From SIG603 sp964370775 (GTDB lineage: Bacteria > Bacillota > Clostridia > Oscillospirales > Acutalibacteraceae), in assembly GCA_964370775.1 (NCBI GenBank), contig CAYJKT010000049.1:1-11450 (forward strand): a stretch of 11,450 nt of DNA. The letters are read 5' to 3'. A program made the position numbers and the translations under genes. A model generated the notes under the pieces. It searched no databases and was not told the DNA's origin. It saw only the letters and a list, made by a program, of their open reading frames with translations. Within the stretch, counting starts at the first letter, position 1, and each line of letters starts with the position of its first letter. Of this stretch, positions 1 through 6,274 are shown in pieces.

Positions 1-55
1 AGGTGCTACACTTTTTAATTTATATTTGCTACATTTTTTTATTGTAAAATACAGT

Positions 56-2371
56 TTATATTGCAAAACTAATTTTATCCATGTTATCTTCAAGTATAAT
101 TAACGTGCCTAGCTCGTGTTTCTCACAAACTGCACCACTCAAATCTACAACGCTTTCTACATTTCTCATTAAGATTTTAAGATTTTTATAGCTTCCGTCT
201 AGCTCAATTGTCACTTTGTTATCAGCAATACTAGCGCTAACCTCTAGCTTTTTGTTACCTAAACTATCGCACAACTCAGTTGATACCTGACCTGTTAGAT
301 TAAACACATTCAATGTAGTTCCGTTTAGATAATCGTAGTCGGCCTCGCTGTTATTATCGCCAATAGCCACAATAGAATTTTCTTTCACAAATAGTGGCAG
401 AGACATAAATCCGTAGTTTTCACGAACCCAACCATTGCCCTCGACTACTTTATTGTTTAGTAGATGTGTCCATTTTCCTTTTGGTAAATAGTAATCTACA
501 TCACCATTTTCTTTGAAAACAGGTGCAACCAAAATGCTGTCACCTAACATATATTGTCTGTCTAAGTCTTCACAGTTTAAGTCGTTTTGGAACTCTAACA
601 CCATAGCACGCATTACAGGGACGCCGGTTTTACTGCTGTATACTGCACTTTGGTATAGATATGGCATTAAAGAGCATTTAAGATTAGTAAAATATCTTAC
701 AACATCAACTGCTTCGTCACCGAACAACCACGGCACTCTGTATGATTTTGCACCGTGTAGTCTTGAGTGTGTTGAAAGTAATCCGAACACTGCCCATCTT
801 TTGTACACGTCACTTGGTGCAGTTCCCTCAAAGCCTGAGATATCGTGGCTCCAGAATGAGAAACCACTCATGCAAAGCGACAAGCCACCTCTTAGCGATT
901 CGCTCATAGATACATAGGTTGAGTTGCAGTCGCCACCCCAATGCACTGGAAATTTTTGACCACCAGCTGTTGCACTTCTTGCAAAAACACAAGCATCTTC
1001 TTTGCCTTTGTACTCTTGAAGAAGTTCAAAAACGCACTTGTTATATAAGTATGTGTAGTAATTATGCATTTGAGTAGAATTGCTACCGTCATGATACACA
1101 ACGTCAGTCGGAATTCTTTCGCCGAAATCGGTCTTAAATGTGTCAACACCTTGGTCTAATAAAACTCTAAGTTTATCCTGATACCACTTATATGCGTCTG
1201 GGTTTGTGAAGTCAACAATTGCAAGTCCACCTTGCCACAAGTCACCTTGCCAAACGTCTCCGTTAGGTCTTTTTAACAGGTAACCTAAGTCTTTAGCCTC
1301 TTTAAACAATGCAGATTTTTGCCCTATATATGAGTTTATCCACACACAAATTTTTAAATCATAGTTAGTTTTTAACCGATTTAGCAAACCACTAGGGTCT
1401 GCAAACATATTTTTATCCCATTCAAAACCACACCACTCGTTTTCTTTCATCCAGAAGCAGTCAAAGTGAAACACATGCAAAGGTATGTTACGCTCTTTCA
1501 TTCCGTTAACAAAACTTGTTACAGTTTCTTCGTCATAAGATGTTGTGAAAGATGAAGTCAGCCACAAGCCAAAGCTCCAAGCTGGTGGCAAAGCAGGTTT
1601 TCCTGTTAAATCAGTGTAACTTTTTAGCACGTCATTCATGCTCTCTCCACCGATTACCATAAAGTCTAGTTTCTCGCCAGGGACTGAGAATTGCACTTTA
1701 GATATAGCCTCTGAACACACCTCATAAGACACTTTATCCGTAGAGTTCACAAAAACGCCGTAGTTTCTATTGGTGATGTAAAAAGGTATATTTTTATATG
1801 CAATTTCAGAAGCAGTTCCACCGTCTTCGTTCCAAATGTCAACCACTTGTCCATTTTTCACAAACGGAGAAAACCTCTCTCCTAAGCCATATATTTTTTC
1901 GCCAATGTCAGTTTGTAACTGCCCACGCATAAATCTGCCCTCTGGAGTATCGACAACGCTCATCATAGCGCTTCCAAAACGGTCAGCTATATTAGTTAGC
2001 TTTTTGTCTTTGTAATAATATGTAAACTTAGCTGGCATTTTCTCAATAACAAGCCTTGTGTCGCCATTTTTAATCTCTATACCTTTCTCAGTTTCTGTAA
2101 CATCAAGTTCGCAGTTGTTATCAACAATATCAAACTTAGGCTCTTTTTGGTTGCTACCCATAAAGTGGTGAGCCTCAAATCTAATGATATTCGGCTGAGG
2201 CGAGCTTATATAGCTTTCCATAACTGGGCCGTCCATAGAACGTCTGTCATCTGCGTAAGGAACAGAAAAAAGGTACACTCTGTTTTTCTCTACCTTAATT
2301 TCTCTAATCTGCACTATATTGCTTGGTTTAACATTTTCTCTGTTCATCCAAGCACCTAGAGTAAACTTCAT
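56..2371 (-). CDS. yicI: alpha-xylosidase, glycoside hydrolase family 31 (YicI type)
   Basis: Cytoplasmic retaining glycosidase that should release alpha-xylose from the non-reducing end of xyloglucan-type oligosaccharides such as isoprimeverose. The protein has 771 residues, almost the length of E. coli YicI (772). The catalytic nucleophile is D415 in KTDFGERIP, and the acid/base is D481 in HWGGDCNST; both fall within one residue of the YicI positions 416 and 482. The order is an N-terminal beta-sandwich (about 1-250), a TIM barrel opening near PALPPAWSFGLWL, and C-terminal beta domains. There is no signal peptide, so the substrate must be imported. The start is supported by AAAGGAG 8 bases upstream of ATG. 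It has its own promoter, divergent from the lipoprotein gene. No terminator is visible in the 55 bases after the stop, so a further gene could be co-transcribed. Family assignment is very secure; xylose specificity is inferred from the KTDFGERIP motif and overall similarity to YicI. Confidence 0.95.
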   Translation of the reverse strand: MKFTLGAWMNRENVKPSNIVQIREIKVEKNRVYLFSVPYADDRRSMDGPVMESYISSPQPNIIRFEAHHFMGSNQKEPKFDIVDNNCELDVTETEKGIEIKNGDTRLVIEKMPAKFTYYYKDKKLTNIADRFGSAMMSVVDTPEGRFMRGQLQTDIGEKIYGLGERFSPFVKNGQVVDIWNEDGGTASEIAYKNIPFYITNRNYGVFVNSTDKVSYEVCSEAISKVQFSVPGEKLDFMVIGGESMNDVLKSYTDLTGKPALPPAWSFGLWLTSSFTTSYDEETVTSFVNGMKERNIPLHVFHFDCFWMKENEWCGFEWDKNMFADPSGLLNRLKTNYDLKICVWINSYIGQKSALFKEAKDLGYLLKRPNGDVWQGDLWQGGLAIVDFTNPDAYKWYQDKLRVLLDQGVDTFKTDFGERIPTDVVYHDGSNSTQMHNYYTYLYNKCVFELLQEYKGKEDACVFARSATAGGQKFPVHWGGDCNSTYVSMSESLRGGLSLCMSGFSFWSHDISGFEGTAPSDVYKRWAVFGLLSTHSRLHGAKSYRVPWLFGDEAVDVVRYFTNLKCSLMPYLYQSAVYSSKTGVPVMRAMVLEFQNDLNCEDLDRQYMLGDSILVAPVFKENGDVDYYLPKGKWTHLLNNKVVEGNGWVRENYGFMSLPLFVKENSIVAIGDNNSEADYDYLNGTTLNVFNLTGQVSTELCDSLGNKKLEVSASIADNKVTIELDGSYKNLKILMRNVESVVDLSGAVCEKHELGTLIILEDNMDKISFAI

Positions 2372-2384
2372 AATGTGGTCTCCT

Positions 2385-2399
2385 TTAACTTATAGTTAA
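2385..2399. promoter_or_regulatory. candidate operator: inverted repeat over the RBS of the alpha-xylosidase gene
   Basis: TTAACT-TAT-AGTTAA is a perfect 6-bp inverted repeat downstream of the -10 box. It overlaps the Shine-Dalgarno stretch (2380-2386). A repressor bound here would block transcription of the sugar-hydrolase gene. The role is inferred from position only. Confidence 0.4.
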
Positions 2400-2415
2400 T
2401 CGTTTAATTTTAATA

Positions 2416-2444
2416 ATTATACTTCTTATTTTTATATAAGTCAA
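2416..2444 (-). promoter_or_regulatory. sigma-A promoter of the alpha-xylosidase gene
   Basis: On the minus strand TTGACT (2439-2444) is followed by a 17-bp spacer and a perfect TATAAT (2416-2421). This is close to the ideal vegetative promoter and lies about 45 bp upstream of the start codon. Confidence 0.8.
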
Positions 2445-2512
2445 CAACTTTTTCACAATACTTATTTATTAGCATAATATTAGTGTAATTTTAACATACA
2501 AGAAATATTTTA

Positions 2513-2541
2513 TTGATAATATATAAATATAGATTTATTTT
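2513..2541 (+). promoter_or_regulatory. possible promoter of the lipoprotein gene
   Basis: TTGATA (2513-2518), a 17-bp spacer and TATTTT (2536-2541) lie about 40 bp before the lipoprotein start. The -10 box is weak, and the surrounding AT-rich DNA makes chance matches common. Confidence 0.35.
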
Positions 2542-2581
2542 GTTGCTAATATATAGCTAATTAAAGGGTGGTGTATAATTT

Positions 2582-3268
2582 ATGAAACTTACAAAAATTA
2601 TTGTATCTATGTTAATGGTGATAACATTATGCTCTTGCAGTGTAGATGACAGCATGAGTTATCCACAAGTTCAGTTATCTGGTTTTGAGACTAGCGAGGA
2701 TTTCACTTTTGAGGGGCTCGATTGGTCGAGTTCTGTAAGTGAAACTTATGAACACTTTAATATAAGTACAGACAGGGTAATTAACCCATTCATAAGCGAT
2801 GTAGGCACATTTAGTTATTCAACTTTTACGAGCGTTTTTGTTGAAGAATTGGGAGTATTATGTGATGTTGAGTTTGTTTTTTTGGTTAACTCTTTTACTA
2901 ACGATGAACAAAAAGCAGGCCTAACAGGTATCGTCTTCCATTTTACACCTGACACCCTAGAGGCTTACGAAAAGCTAAATGCTGATGTTATGGATTACTA
3001 TAGCCGTGTTACAGAGACTAACAAAGCTTATCAGGAATCTTTGGTATCAACAAGTAATCATATAGGGTTATTTTATGATACGCTAGAAAAAGTTAACGTG
3101 AACGATACCGAATACAACGCAGTTTTCTCATATTCTACTGAAGATTACAGCATGTTTACCGACAAAACTGACAGCGAACAAGTTTTTGTTCAAACATATA
3201 AAGAACTTTGGAGCTCTGATTATTATTGCAAATTAGCATTACAGTTAATGCCGACTAACTTTATGTAG
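2582..3268 (+). CDS. putative lipoprotein of unknown function
   Basis: A 228-residue protein with a lipoprotein signal: K2 and K5, a hydrophobic stretch IIVSMLMVITL, then a lipobox LCSC with the likely lipidated cysteine at C19. It should be anchored on the outer face of the membrane. The mature part is acidic, rich in Ser, Thr, Tyr and Phe, and lacks further membrane segments. FEGLDWSSSVSETYEHFNI (about residues 43-61) resembles the opening of small two-layer lipoproteins with a GxxWG-like start, but this is not enough to name a family. A purine-rich AAAGGGTGG (2564-2572) supports the ATG. It stands alone, with a strong terminator immediately after it and the alpha-xylosidase gene divergent. 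No link to xyloside metabolism can be shown. Confidence 0.75.
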   Translation: MKLTKIIVSMLMVITLCSCSVDDSMSYPQVQLSGFETSEDFTFEGLDWSSSVSETYEHFNISTDRVINPFISDVGTFSYSTFTSVFVEELGVLCDVEFVFLVNSFTNDEQKAGLTGIVFHFTPDTLEAYEKLNADVMDYYSRVTETNKAYQESLVSTSNHIGLFYDTLEKVNVNDTEYNAVFSYSTEDYSMFTDKTDSEQVFVQTYKELWSSDYYCKLALQLMPTNFM

Positions 3269-3274
3269 TTATAT

Positions 3275-3312
3275 AAAAAGTGGTGATTTAAAACTAAATC
3301 ACCACTAATTTT
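3275..3312 (+). terminator. intrinsic terminator after the lipoprotein gene
   Basis: A perfect 12-bp stem (3279-3290 paired with 3295-3306) closes a 4-base AAAC loop. It is preceded by AAAAA and followed by AATTTTA. It begins about 10 bases after the stop codon. Confidence 0.85.
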
Positions 3313-3459
3313 ATAGTGAGATGAGAGGAAAATACATCTATACTATTTTTTTCTTTGTTCATTTTTTAATACTTGCGCCATATTATCACCTACTTAACAA
3401 TGGACTAGTGTTCTTTATTAAGTGTACACAAGTTCACAATACATTTCAAGTTATAATTG

Positions 3460-3485
3460 TTGCCCAGTGTGGATAAGCTGGGGAA
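3460..3485. repeat. inverted repeat enclosing a single DnaA box
   Basis: TTGCCCAG and CTGGGGAA (7 of 8 positions complementary) flank TGTGGATAAG. The flanked sequence contains TGTGGATAA, the exact complement of the DnaA-box consensus TTATCCACA. It is a single box with no DnaA gene or box cluster nearby. Confidence 0.5.
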
Positions 3486-3570
3486 GAAAGCGTACATAGA
3501 GCTATTTTATGCAGAAATATTACATAAATAATATTGCACTGTTCATATAGCTTTTAATTGAATTTTGGAG

Positions 3571-3576
3571 TATAAT
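3571..3576 (+). promoter_or_regulatory. -10 box upstream of the methyltransferase gene
   Basis: A perfect TATAAT lies 31 bp before the ATG, followed by an AAAGG ribosome binding site at 3593-3597. The -35 position does not match consensus, so an activator or the upstream palindrome may contribute. Confidence 0.4.
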
Positions 3577-3607
3577 AAAAACAAAAGCTACGAAAGGTAG
3601 TGTAAAA

Positions 3608-4393
3608 ATGAGCGAAATACTAAAAAATCATTATGACAACAGAAACGAAGATGAAAGACTACTCTCACGAGTGGGAAATGTAGAATTTATAGTGAGCACT
3701 ACATATATAGACAGATATCTAAAAGAGGGCGATAAAATACTTGAAATAGGAGCTGGTACAGGGAGATACTCGATATTTTACGCTGACAAAGGCTATGATA
3801 TTACTGCGATTGAGCTTGTAAAGAGTAATCTCGATATACTAAAAAGTAAAATTAAGCCAACGCATAACATAAGAGCACATCAAGGGAATGCGCTTGATTT
3901 ATCTGCGTTTTCTGACAACAGTTTTGATGTGACATTATTATTTGGTCCAATGTATCATCTTTATACGACAGAGGATAAATTAAAAGCGCTGAGTGAGGCT
4001 ATCCGTGTAACGAAAAAAAGTGGATTAATTTTTGTGGCTTACATACAATTTGATGCGGCAATGATACAAACAGGATTTATGAATAGCATGTTTGATTATT
4101 TAATTGAACTTAATGCTTTCGACAAAGAAAAATTTTTACCAATAAGCAATGAAAAAGCAGTGTTTGAACTGCATAGAAAAGAGCAAATTAATGAGCTGAA
4201 TTCGCATTTTAATGTAGAACGTTTACATTATATAGGTACAGATATGTTTGCAGAATACTACAAGGATAAGCTGTGTGAAATGGATGAAAGACTTTATAAT
4301 GAGTTCATTAAATATACACTGACTATTTGTGAAAATCAAAATTTAGTTGGAGTATCCAACCATGTTCTTGATATTTTAAAGAAAGAAGGATAG
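3608..4393 (+). CDS. class I SAM-dependent methyltransferase
   Basis: A 261-residue cytoplasmic protein of the Rossmann-fold methyltransferase superfamily. Motif I is ILEIGAGTGRY (residues 44-54), the glycine-rich S-adenosylmethionine loop. E69 at the end of strand 2 (ITAIEL) is placed to bind the ribose hydroxyls. HQGNALDL (near 90-97) is motif II-like, and FDVTLLFGPMYHL (near 106-118) is the motif IV region. The C-terminal half varies within this family and sets the acceptor, which cannot be read from the sequence. It is the first gene of a tight cluster: 4 bp separate its stop from the next start. AAAGG at 3593-3597 supports the chosen ATG. It probably modifies a small molecule rather than DNA, because no target-recognition region is evident; that last point is inference. 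Confidence 0.9.
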   Translation: MSEILKNHYDNRNEDERLLSRVGNVEFIVSTTYIDRYLKEGDKILEIGAGTGRYSIFYADKGYDITAIELVKSNLDILKSKIKPTHNIRAHQGNALDLSAFSDNSFDVTLLFGPMYHLYTTEDKLKALSEAIRVTKKSGLIFVAYIQFDAAMIQTGFMNSMFDYLIELNAFDKEKFLPISNEKAVFELHRKEQINELNSHFNVERLHYIGTDMFAEYYKDKLCEMDERLYNEFIKYTLTICENQNLVGVSNHVLDILKKEG

Positions 4394-4397
4394 CATA

Positions 4398-4955
4398 ATG
4401 AAGCTTATATTTTTAATAGGAAATGCAGCAGTTGGCAAAATGACAGTAGGGCAAGAGCTTATGAAAATCACAGATTTAAGGCTTTTTCACAACCACATGA
4501 TGATAGAGCCGGTGATTGAAATTATCGGCAGCTTTAACGGAAAAGCTACTAATAGACTGCGTGAAGTAATTTTCGAGGAATTTGCTGAAACTGATAATTA
4601 CGGTATGATTTTCACATATATGTGGGCATTTGATTTACAGTCCGACTGGGATTATATCGAGTATGTAAAAAACATTTTTAAAGAGAAAAATGAAGTAATG
4701 GAATTTTACTATGTAGAGCTTGTCACTTCACAAGAAATCCGTATGGAGCGAAATGTCACAGAAAACAGGCTAAATCACAAATGGACAAAACGCAATATCG
4801 AGGAGAGCAACCAAAGAGTGGTAACTGATGATAGTAGGTGGAGATTAGAGAGCTATGAGGGTGAAATTCCATTTGAGAATTACATAAAAATTGATAACTC
4901 GCAAATATCGCCAGAAGATGTTGCGAAACAGATTAAGGAACATTTTAGCTTGTAG
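4398..4955 (+). CDS. small P-loop kinase-like protein (AAA/shikimate-kinase-like fold)
   Basis: A 185-residue soluble protein. The N-terminus has strand KLIFLIG followed by the Walker A loop GNAAVGKMT (residues 8-16). Methionine replaces the usual first Ser/Thr after GK and T16 follows, a variant that recurs in this small group of Firmicute P-loop proteins. The segment LFHNHMMIEPV shortly after, rich in His, is also typical of the group and may form the acceptor site. ERNVTENRLNHKWT carries Arg residues in the usual lid position. The fold predicts transfer of a phosphate from ATP to a small substrate, but the substrate is unknown. It starts 4 bp after the methyltransferase stop, with GAAGGA inside that gene's end as the ribosome binding site, so the two are translationally linked. 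Confidence 0.75.
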   Translation: MKLIFLIGNAAVGKMTVGQELMKITDLRLFHNHMMIEPVIEIIGSFNGKATNRLREVIFEEFAETDNYGMIFTYMWAFDLQSDWDYIEYVKNIFKEKNEVMEFYYVELVTSQEIRMERNVTENRLNHKWTKRNIEESNQRVVTDDSRWRLESYEGEIPFENYIKIDNSQISPEDVAKQIKEHFSL

Positions 4956-4964
4956 GAGGAAAAT

Positions 4965-5117
4965 ATGCCAGGTTCAATGATACATTTAATGCTTGCGAGA
5001 GAAGTAAATCCACAAGGAAGCGATTTATTTTACCTTGGAAATATTGCCCCCGATGCAGTAACTGACTTTGTTAAGAAAACTGCTGAAGAATTTATGAGGT
5101 GGAGGAGTAATCAATAA
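4965..5117 (+). pseudogene. 50-residue remnant of a zinc-dependent phospholipase C-like protein
   Basis: A short reading frame with a perfect AGGAGG (4954-4959) overlapping the stop of the kinase-like gene. The first 32 residues, from MPGSMIHLMLAREVNP through LFYLGNIAPDAV, match my memory of the N-terminus of the Firmicute zinc-dependent phospholipase C family (PF00882-like), whose members are normally about 200 residues or longer. The sequence then jumps directly to FVKKTAEEFMRWRSNQ, which resembles the C-terminal helix of such proteins. It therefore looks like an in-frame internal deletion joining head and tail. The metal ligands expected in the missing middle are absent, so the product should be inactive. 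It could instead be a real small protein. Family recognition is from memory. Confidence 0.5.
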
Positions 5118-5185
5118 AAACATTTTATATCTAAATATGACATACAGTGGCAAGTTTGATGTGGTAAAATAAAGTGGGTGAAAAG

Positions 5186-5878
5186 ATGAAATATAAGGTT
5201 ATAGTTTTTGATTTAGGTGGTACTTTAATGGAATATGTCGGTATGCCACATTCATGGGTGGGGTACTATCGTAGTGGGTTTGACTATGTAAATAGAGAGC
5301 TAAAACTAAATTTGTCAGACGTTGATATAAGCAAAGCTGTACAAGTGTTAACAGATTATAATCCTCGTGTAAATCCTCGTGAGATCGAATATTCATCAGA
5401 GTTTTTATTCAAAAGAGCAACAGTGCATATCTCGTTTAACGCACCACTTAAAAAATTTATTGACACATTTTTCAGTGGGTTAACCTTAAAATCAAAAATA
5501 TATGATGACACATTTGAAGTTATCGAAAAACTCAAGGCAAAAGGGTATAAAATAGCTGGGCTTACTAATTTACCATCATCTATGCCAGACAGATTGTTTG
5601 TAAAAGATATAAAGGAAGTACTTATAGTTTTGGATTTATATGTTTCTTCTGAAACTTGTGGTTTTAGAAAACCAAACCCACGCGGTTTGCATTTTATCTG
5701 CAATAAGCTTGGTGTAAAAACAAGTGATTTAATTTTTGTAGGTGATGAAAAATTAGATATTGAAACGTCTAAAAGAATGGGATGTGACTCAATATATATC
5801 GACCGTAAGTGCAGTCGAGATGATTTTAAACAAACATACACGATAAATAATTTAACCTCTGTTTTAGAGTTTTTATAA
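5186..5878 (+). CDS. HAD-superfamily hydrolase
   Basis: A 230-residue cytoplasmic protein of the haloacid dehalogenase superfamily, probably a phosphatase for a small phosphorylated metabolite. Motif I is VIVFDLGGTL with nucleophile D9; the usual second Asp, two residues on, is Gly (G11), a variant seen in a number of HAD proteins. Motif II is T127 (GLTN), motif III K162 (GFRKPNP), and motif IV D187 and D191 (FVGDEKLDIE). The region between motifs I and II is the alpha-helical C1 cap. I chose ATG 5186 because GGTGA (5177-5181) precedes it; an in-frame GTG at 5174 would add four residues and has no ribosome binding site. It follows the phospholipase remnant by 68 bp and ends 9 bp before the tRNA terminator hairpin. 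Substrate cannot be assigned. Confidence 0.88.
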   Translation: MKYKVIVFDLGGTLMEYVGMPHSWVGYYRSGFDYVNRELKLNLSDVDISKAVQVLTDYNPRVNPREIEYSSEFLFKRATVHISFNAPLKKFIDTFFSGLTLKSKIYDDTFEVIEKLKAKGYKIAGLTNLPSSMPDRLFVKDIKEVLIVLDLYVSSETCGFRKPNPRGLHFICNKLGVKTSDLIFVGDEKLDIETSKRMGCDSIYIDRKCSRDDFKQTYTINNLTSVLEFL

Positions 5879-5887
5879 TCACAACAA

Positions 5888-5916
5888 AAAATCCAACCGT
5901 AAATTGGTTGGATTTT
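5888..5916 (-). terminator. bidirectional terminator between the HAD gene and the tRNA 3' end
   Basis: A perfect 11-bp stem (5888-5898 with 5906-5916) closes a 7-base loop. Read on the minus strand it begins right at the tRNA CCA end and is followed by a T6 run, so it is a proper tRNA terminator. On the plus strand it can also end HAD-gene transcripts. Confidence 0.8.
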
Positions 5917-5962
5917 GGAACGCTTGTCGGGAATCGAACCCGAATTAATGGCGTCGGAGGCG
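5916..5962 (-). pseudogene. tRNA 3'-half fragment, probable integration (att) site
   Basis: Read on the minus strand this ends in CCA (5916-5918), preceded by discriminator T (5919) and a 7-base acceptor 3' strand CAAGCGT (5920-5926). Before that lies a perfect T arm, TCGGG-TTCGATT-CCCGA (5927-5943). A CTCCGAC segment upstream could be the anticodon loop, with possible CCG anticodon for arginine. The sequence further upstream does not supply the pairing anticodon stem, a D arm or the ACGCTTG acceptor 5' strand, so the tRNA is incomplete. This is what remains on the tRNA 3' side when a tyrosine-recombinase element integrates into a tRNA gene. The inner edge is uncertain by several bases, and the tRNA identity is tentative. 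Confidence 0.65.
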
Positions 5963-6038
5963 TATGGCGCACTTTCATAAAGTGGCTATTTTACTGGGTT
6001 TGTGTTAGTTGTGCACAAGTTGAATAGAATAAAGGAAA

Positions 6039-6080
6039 AGCCTGTAAACCTATGTCACAACTGGGTTTACAGGCTGTTTT
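6039..6080. terminator. orphan intrinsic terminator hairpin
   Basis: A perfect 12-bp stem, AGCCTGTAAACC (6039-6050) with its complement at 6064-6075, closes a 13-base loop. A T-rich tail follows on both strands (GTTTTGCTGTTTT on plus, TTTTCCTTT on minus). No gene precedes it within the element, so it may be left over from a deleted gene or insulate the island from the flank. Confidence 0.65.
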
Positions 6081-6099
6081 GCTGTTTTGGGTGAGTAGT

Positions 6100-6140
6100 A
6101 GTCAAATAGTGGTCATAGGTGGTCAAATAGTAGTCAAAAA
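6100..6140. repeat. four helically phased GTCA repeats, possible recombinase arm sites
   Basis: GTCA occurs at 6101, 6112, 6122 and 6133, spaced 11, 10 and 11 bp, each within a TRGTCAWA-like unit. Viewed at larger scale this is a 21-bp direct repeat, TAGTCAAATAGTGGTCATAGG followed by a close copy. One face of the helix would present all four. The position near the tRNA fragment suggests arm-type sites for an integrase; this is inference. Confidence 0.5.
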
Positions 6141-6207
6141 GTAAATATAAAAGAAATAAAAATACATTATATGACAATTTACACATATTAATTTTATCTT
6201 TGTTTTA

Positions 6208-6236
6208 TTGACTTTTATGCTTGTTTAATGTATAAT
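6208..6236 (+). promoter_or_regulatory. sigma-A promoter of the abiE operon
   Basis: TTGACT (6208-6213), a 17-bp spacer and TATAAT (6231-6236) lie about 39 bp before the AbiEi start codon. It is a near-consensus vegetative promoter. Confidence 0.85.
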
Positions 6237-6251
6237 AACAAGCGTAAAAGT
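6211..6251. promoter_or_regulatory. 41-bp inverted repeat, probable AbiEi operator
   Basis: ACTTTTATGCTTGTT (6211-6225) and AACAAGCGTAAAAGT (6237-6251) are complementary at 14 of 15 positions around an 11-bp spacer. The repeat starts in the -35 box and is centred on the first base of the -10 box. AbiEi antitoxins are known to repress their own operon by binding inverted repeats in the promoter, so this is a strong operator candidate. Confidence 0.7.
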
Positions 6252-6274
6252 TAATTTATTTGGTGGTGATAGTT

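Larger units (their letters stand above)
3313..3607. other. gene-free intergenic stretch with palindromes
   Basis: No convincing gene lies here. A 51-codon frame (3321-3476) has no ribosome binding site. The stretch holds one DnaA-box nonamer inside a small inverted repeat (3460-3485), a nested AT-rich palindrome (3500-3552), and a TATAAT (3571-3576) that is the likely -10 box for the methyltransferase gene. No good -35 box is visible 16-18 bp upstream of it. Confidence 0.6.
5963..6207. other. gene-free stretch just inside the putative element boundary
   Basis: No protein-coding gene is visible on either strand. It contains a short perfect inverted repeat CACTTT-CAT-AAAGTG (5970-5984), the palindrome TTGTGCACAA (6009-6018), an orphan terminator-like hairpin (6039-6080), and the phased GTCA array (6100-6140). 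These are plausible recombination and regulatory sites near an attachment site. The integrase itself must lie elsewhere or be lost. Confidence 0.55.

Noticed and set aside
1..41. Imperfect direct repeat containing TGCTACA (4-10 and 27-33)
   Set aside because: Only two short copies in very AT-rich DNA at the window edge; could be chance or part of an adjacent gene.
513..1149. Open frames opposite and beside the catalytic part of the GH31 gene
   Set aside because: They lie wholly within a strongly supported gene, have no family resemblance and no plausible translation signals.
3321..3476. 51-codon open frame with a hydrophobic N-terminus (MRGKYIYTIFFF)
   Set aside because: No ribosome binding site, starts 9 bases past a terminator, and its end coincides with the DnaA-box palindrome; best explained by chance in AT-rich DNA.
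3460..3485. Replication origin
   Set aside because: Only one DnaA box, with no box cluster, no dnaA or dnaN gene nearby.
5199..5841. Antisense open frames across the HAD gene
   Set aside because: They overlap all conserved HAD motifs on the other strand and show no protein-like pattern of their own.
5916..6005. A complete tRNA gene on the minus strand
   Set aside because: T arm and CCA are perfect, but no D arm, anticodon stem or ACGCTTG acceptor 5' strand can be found within class I or class II length.
6100..6140. CRISPR-like array
   Set aside because: Units are only about 10-11 bp apart with no spacer sequences and no cas genes; phased binding sites fit better.
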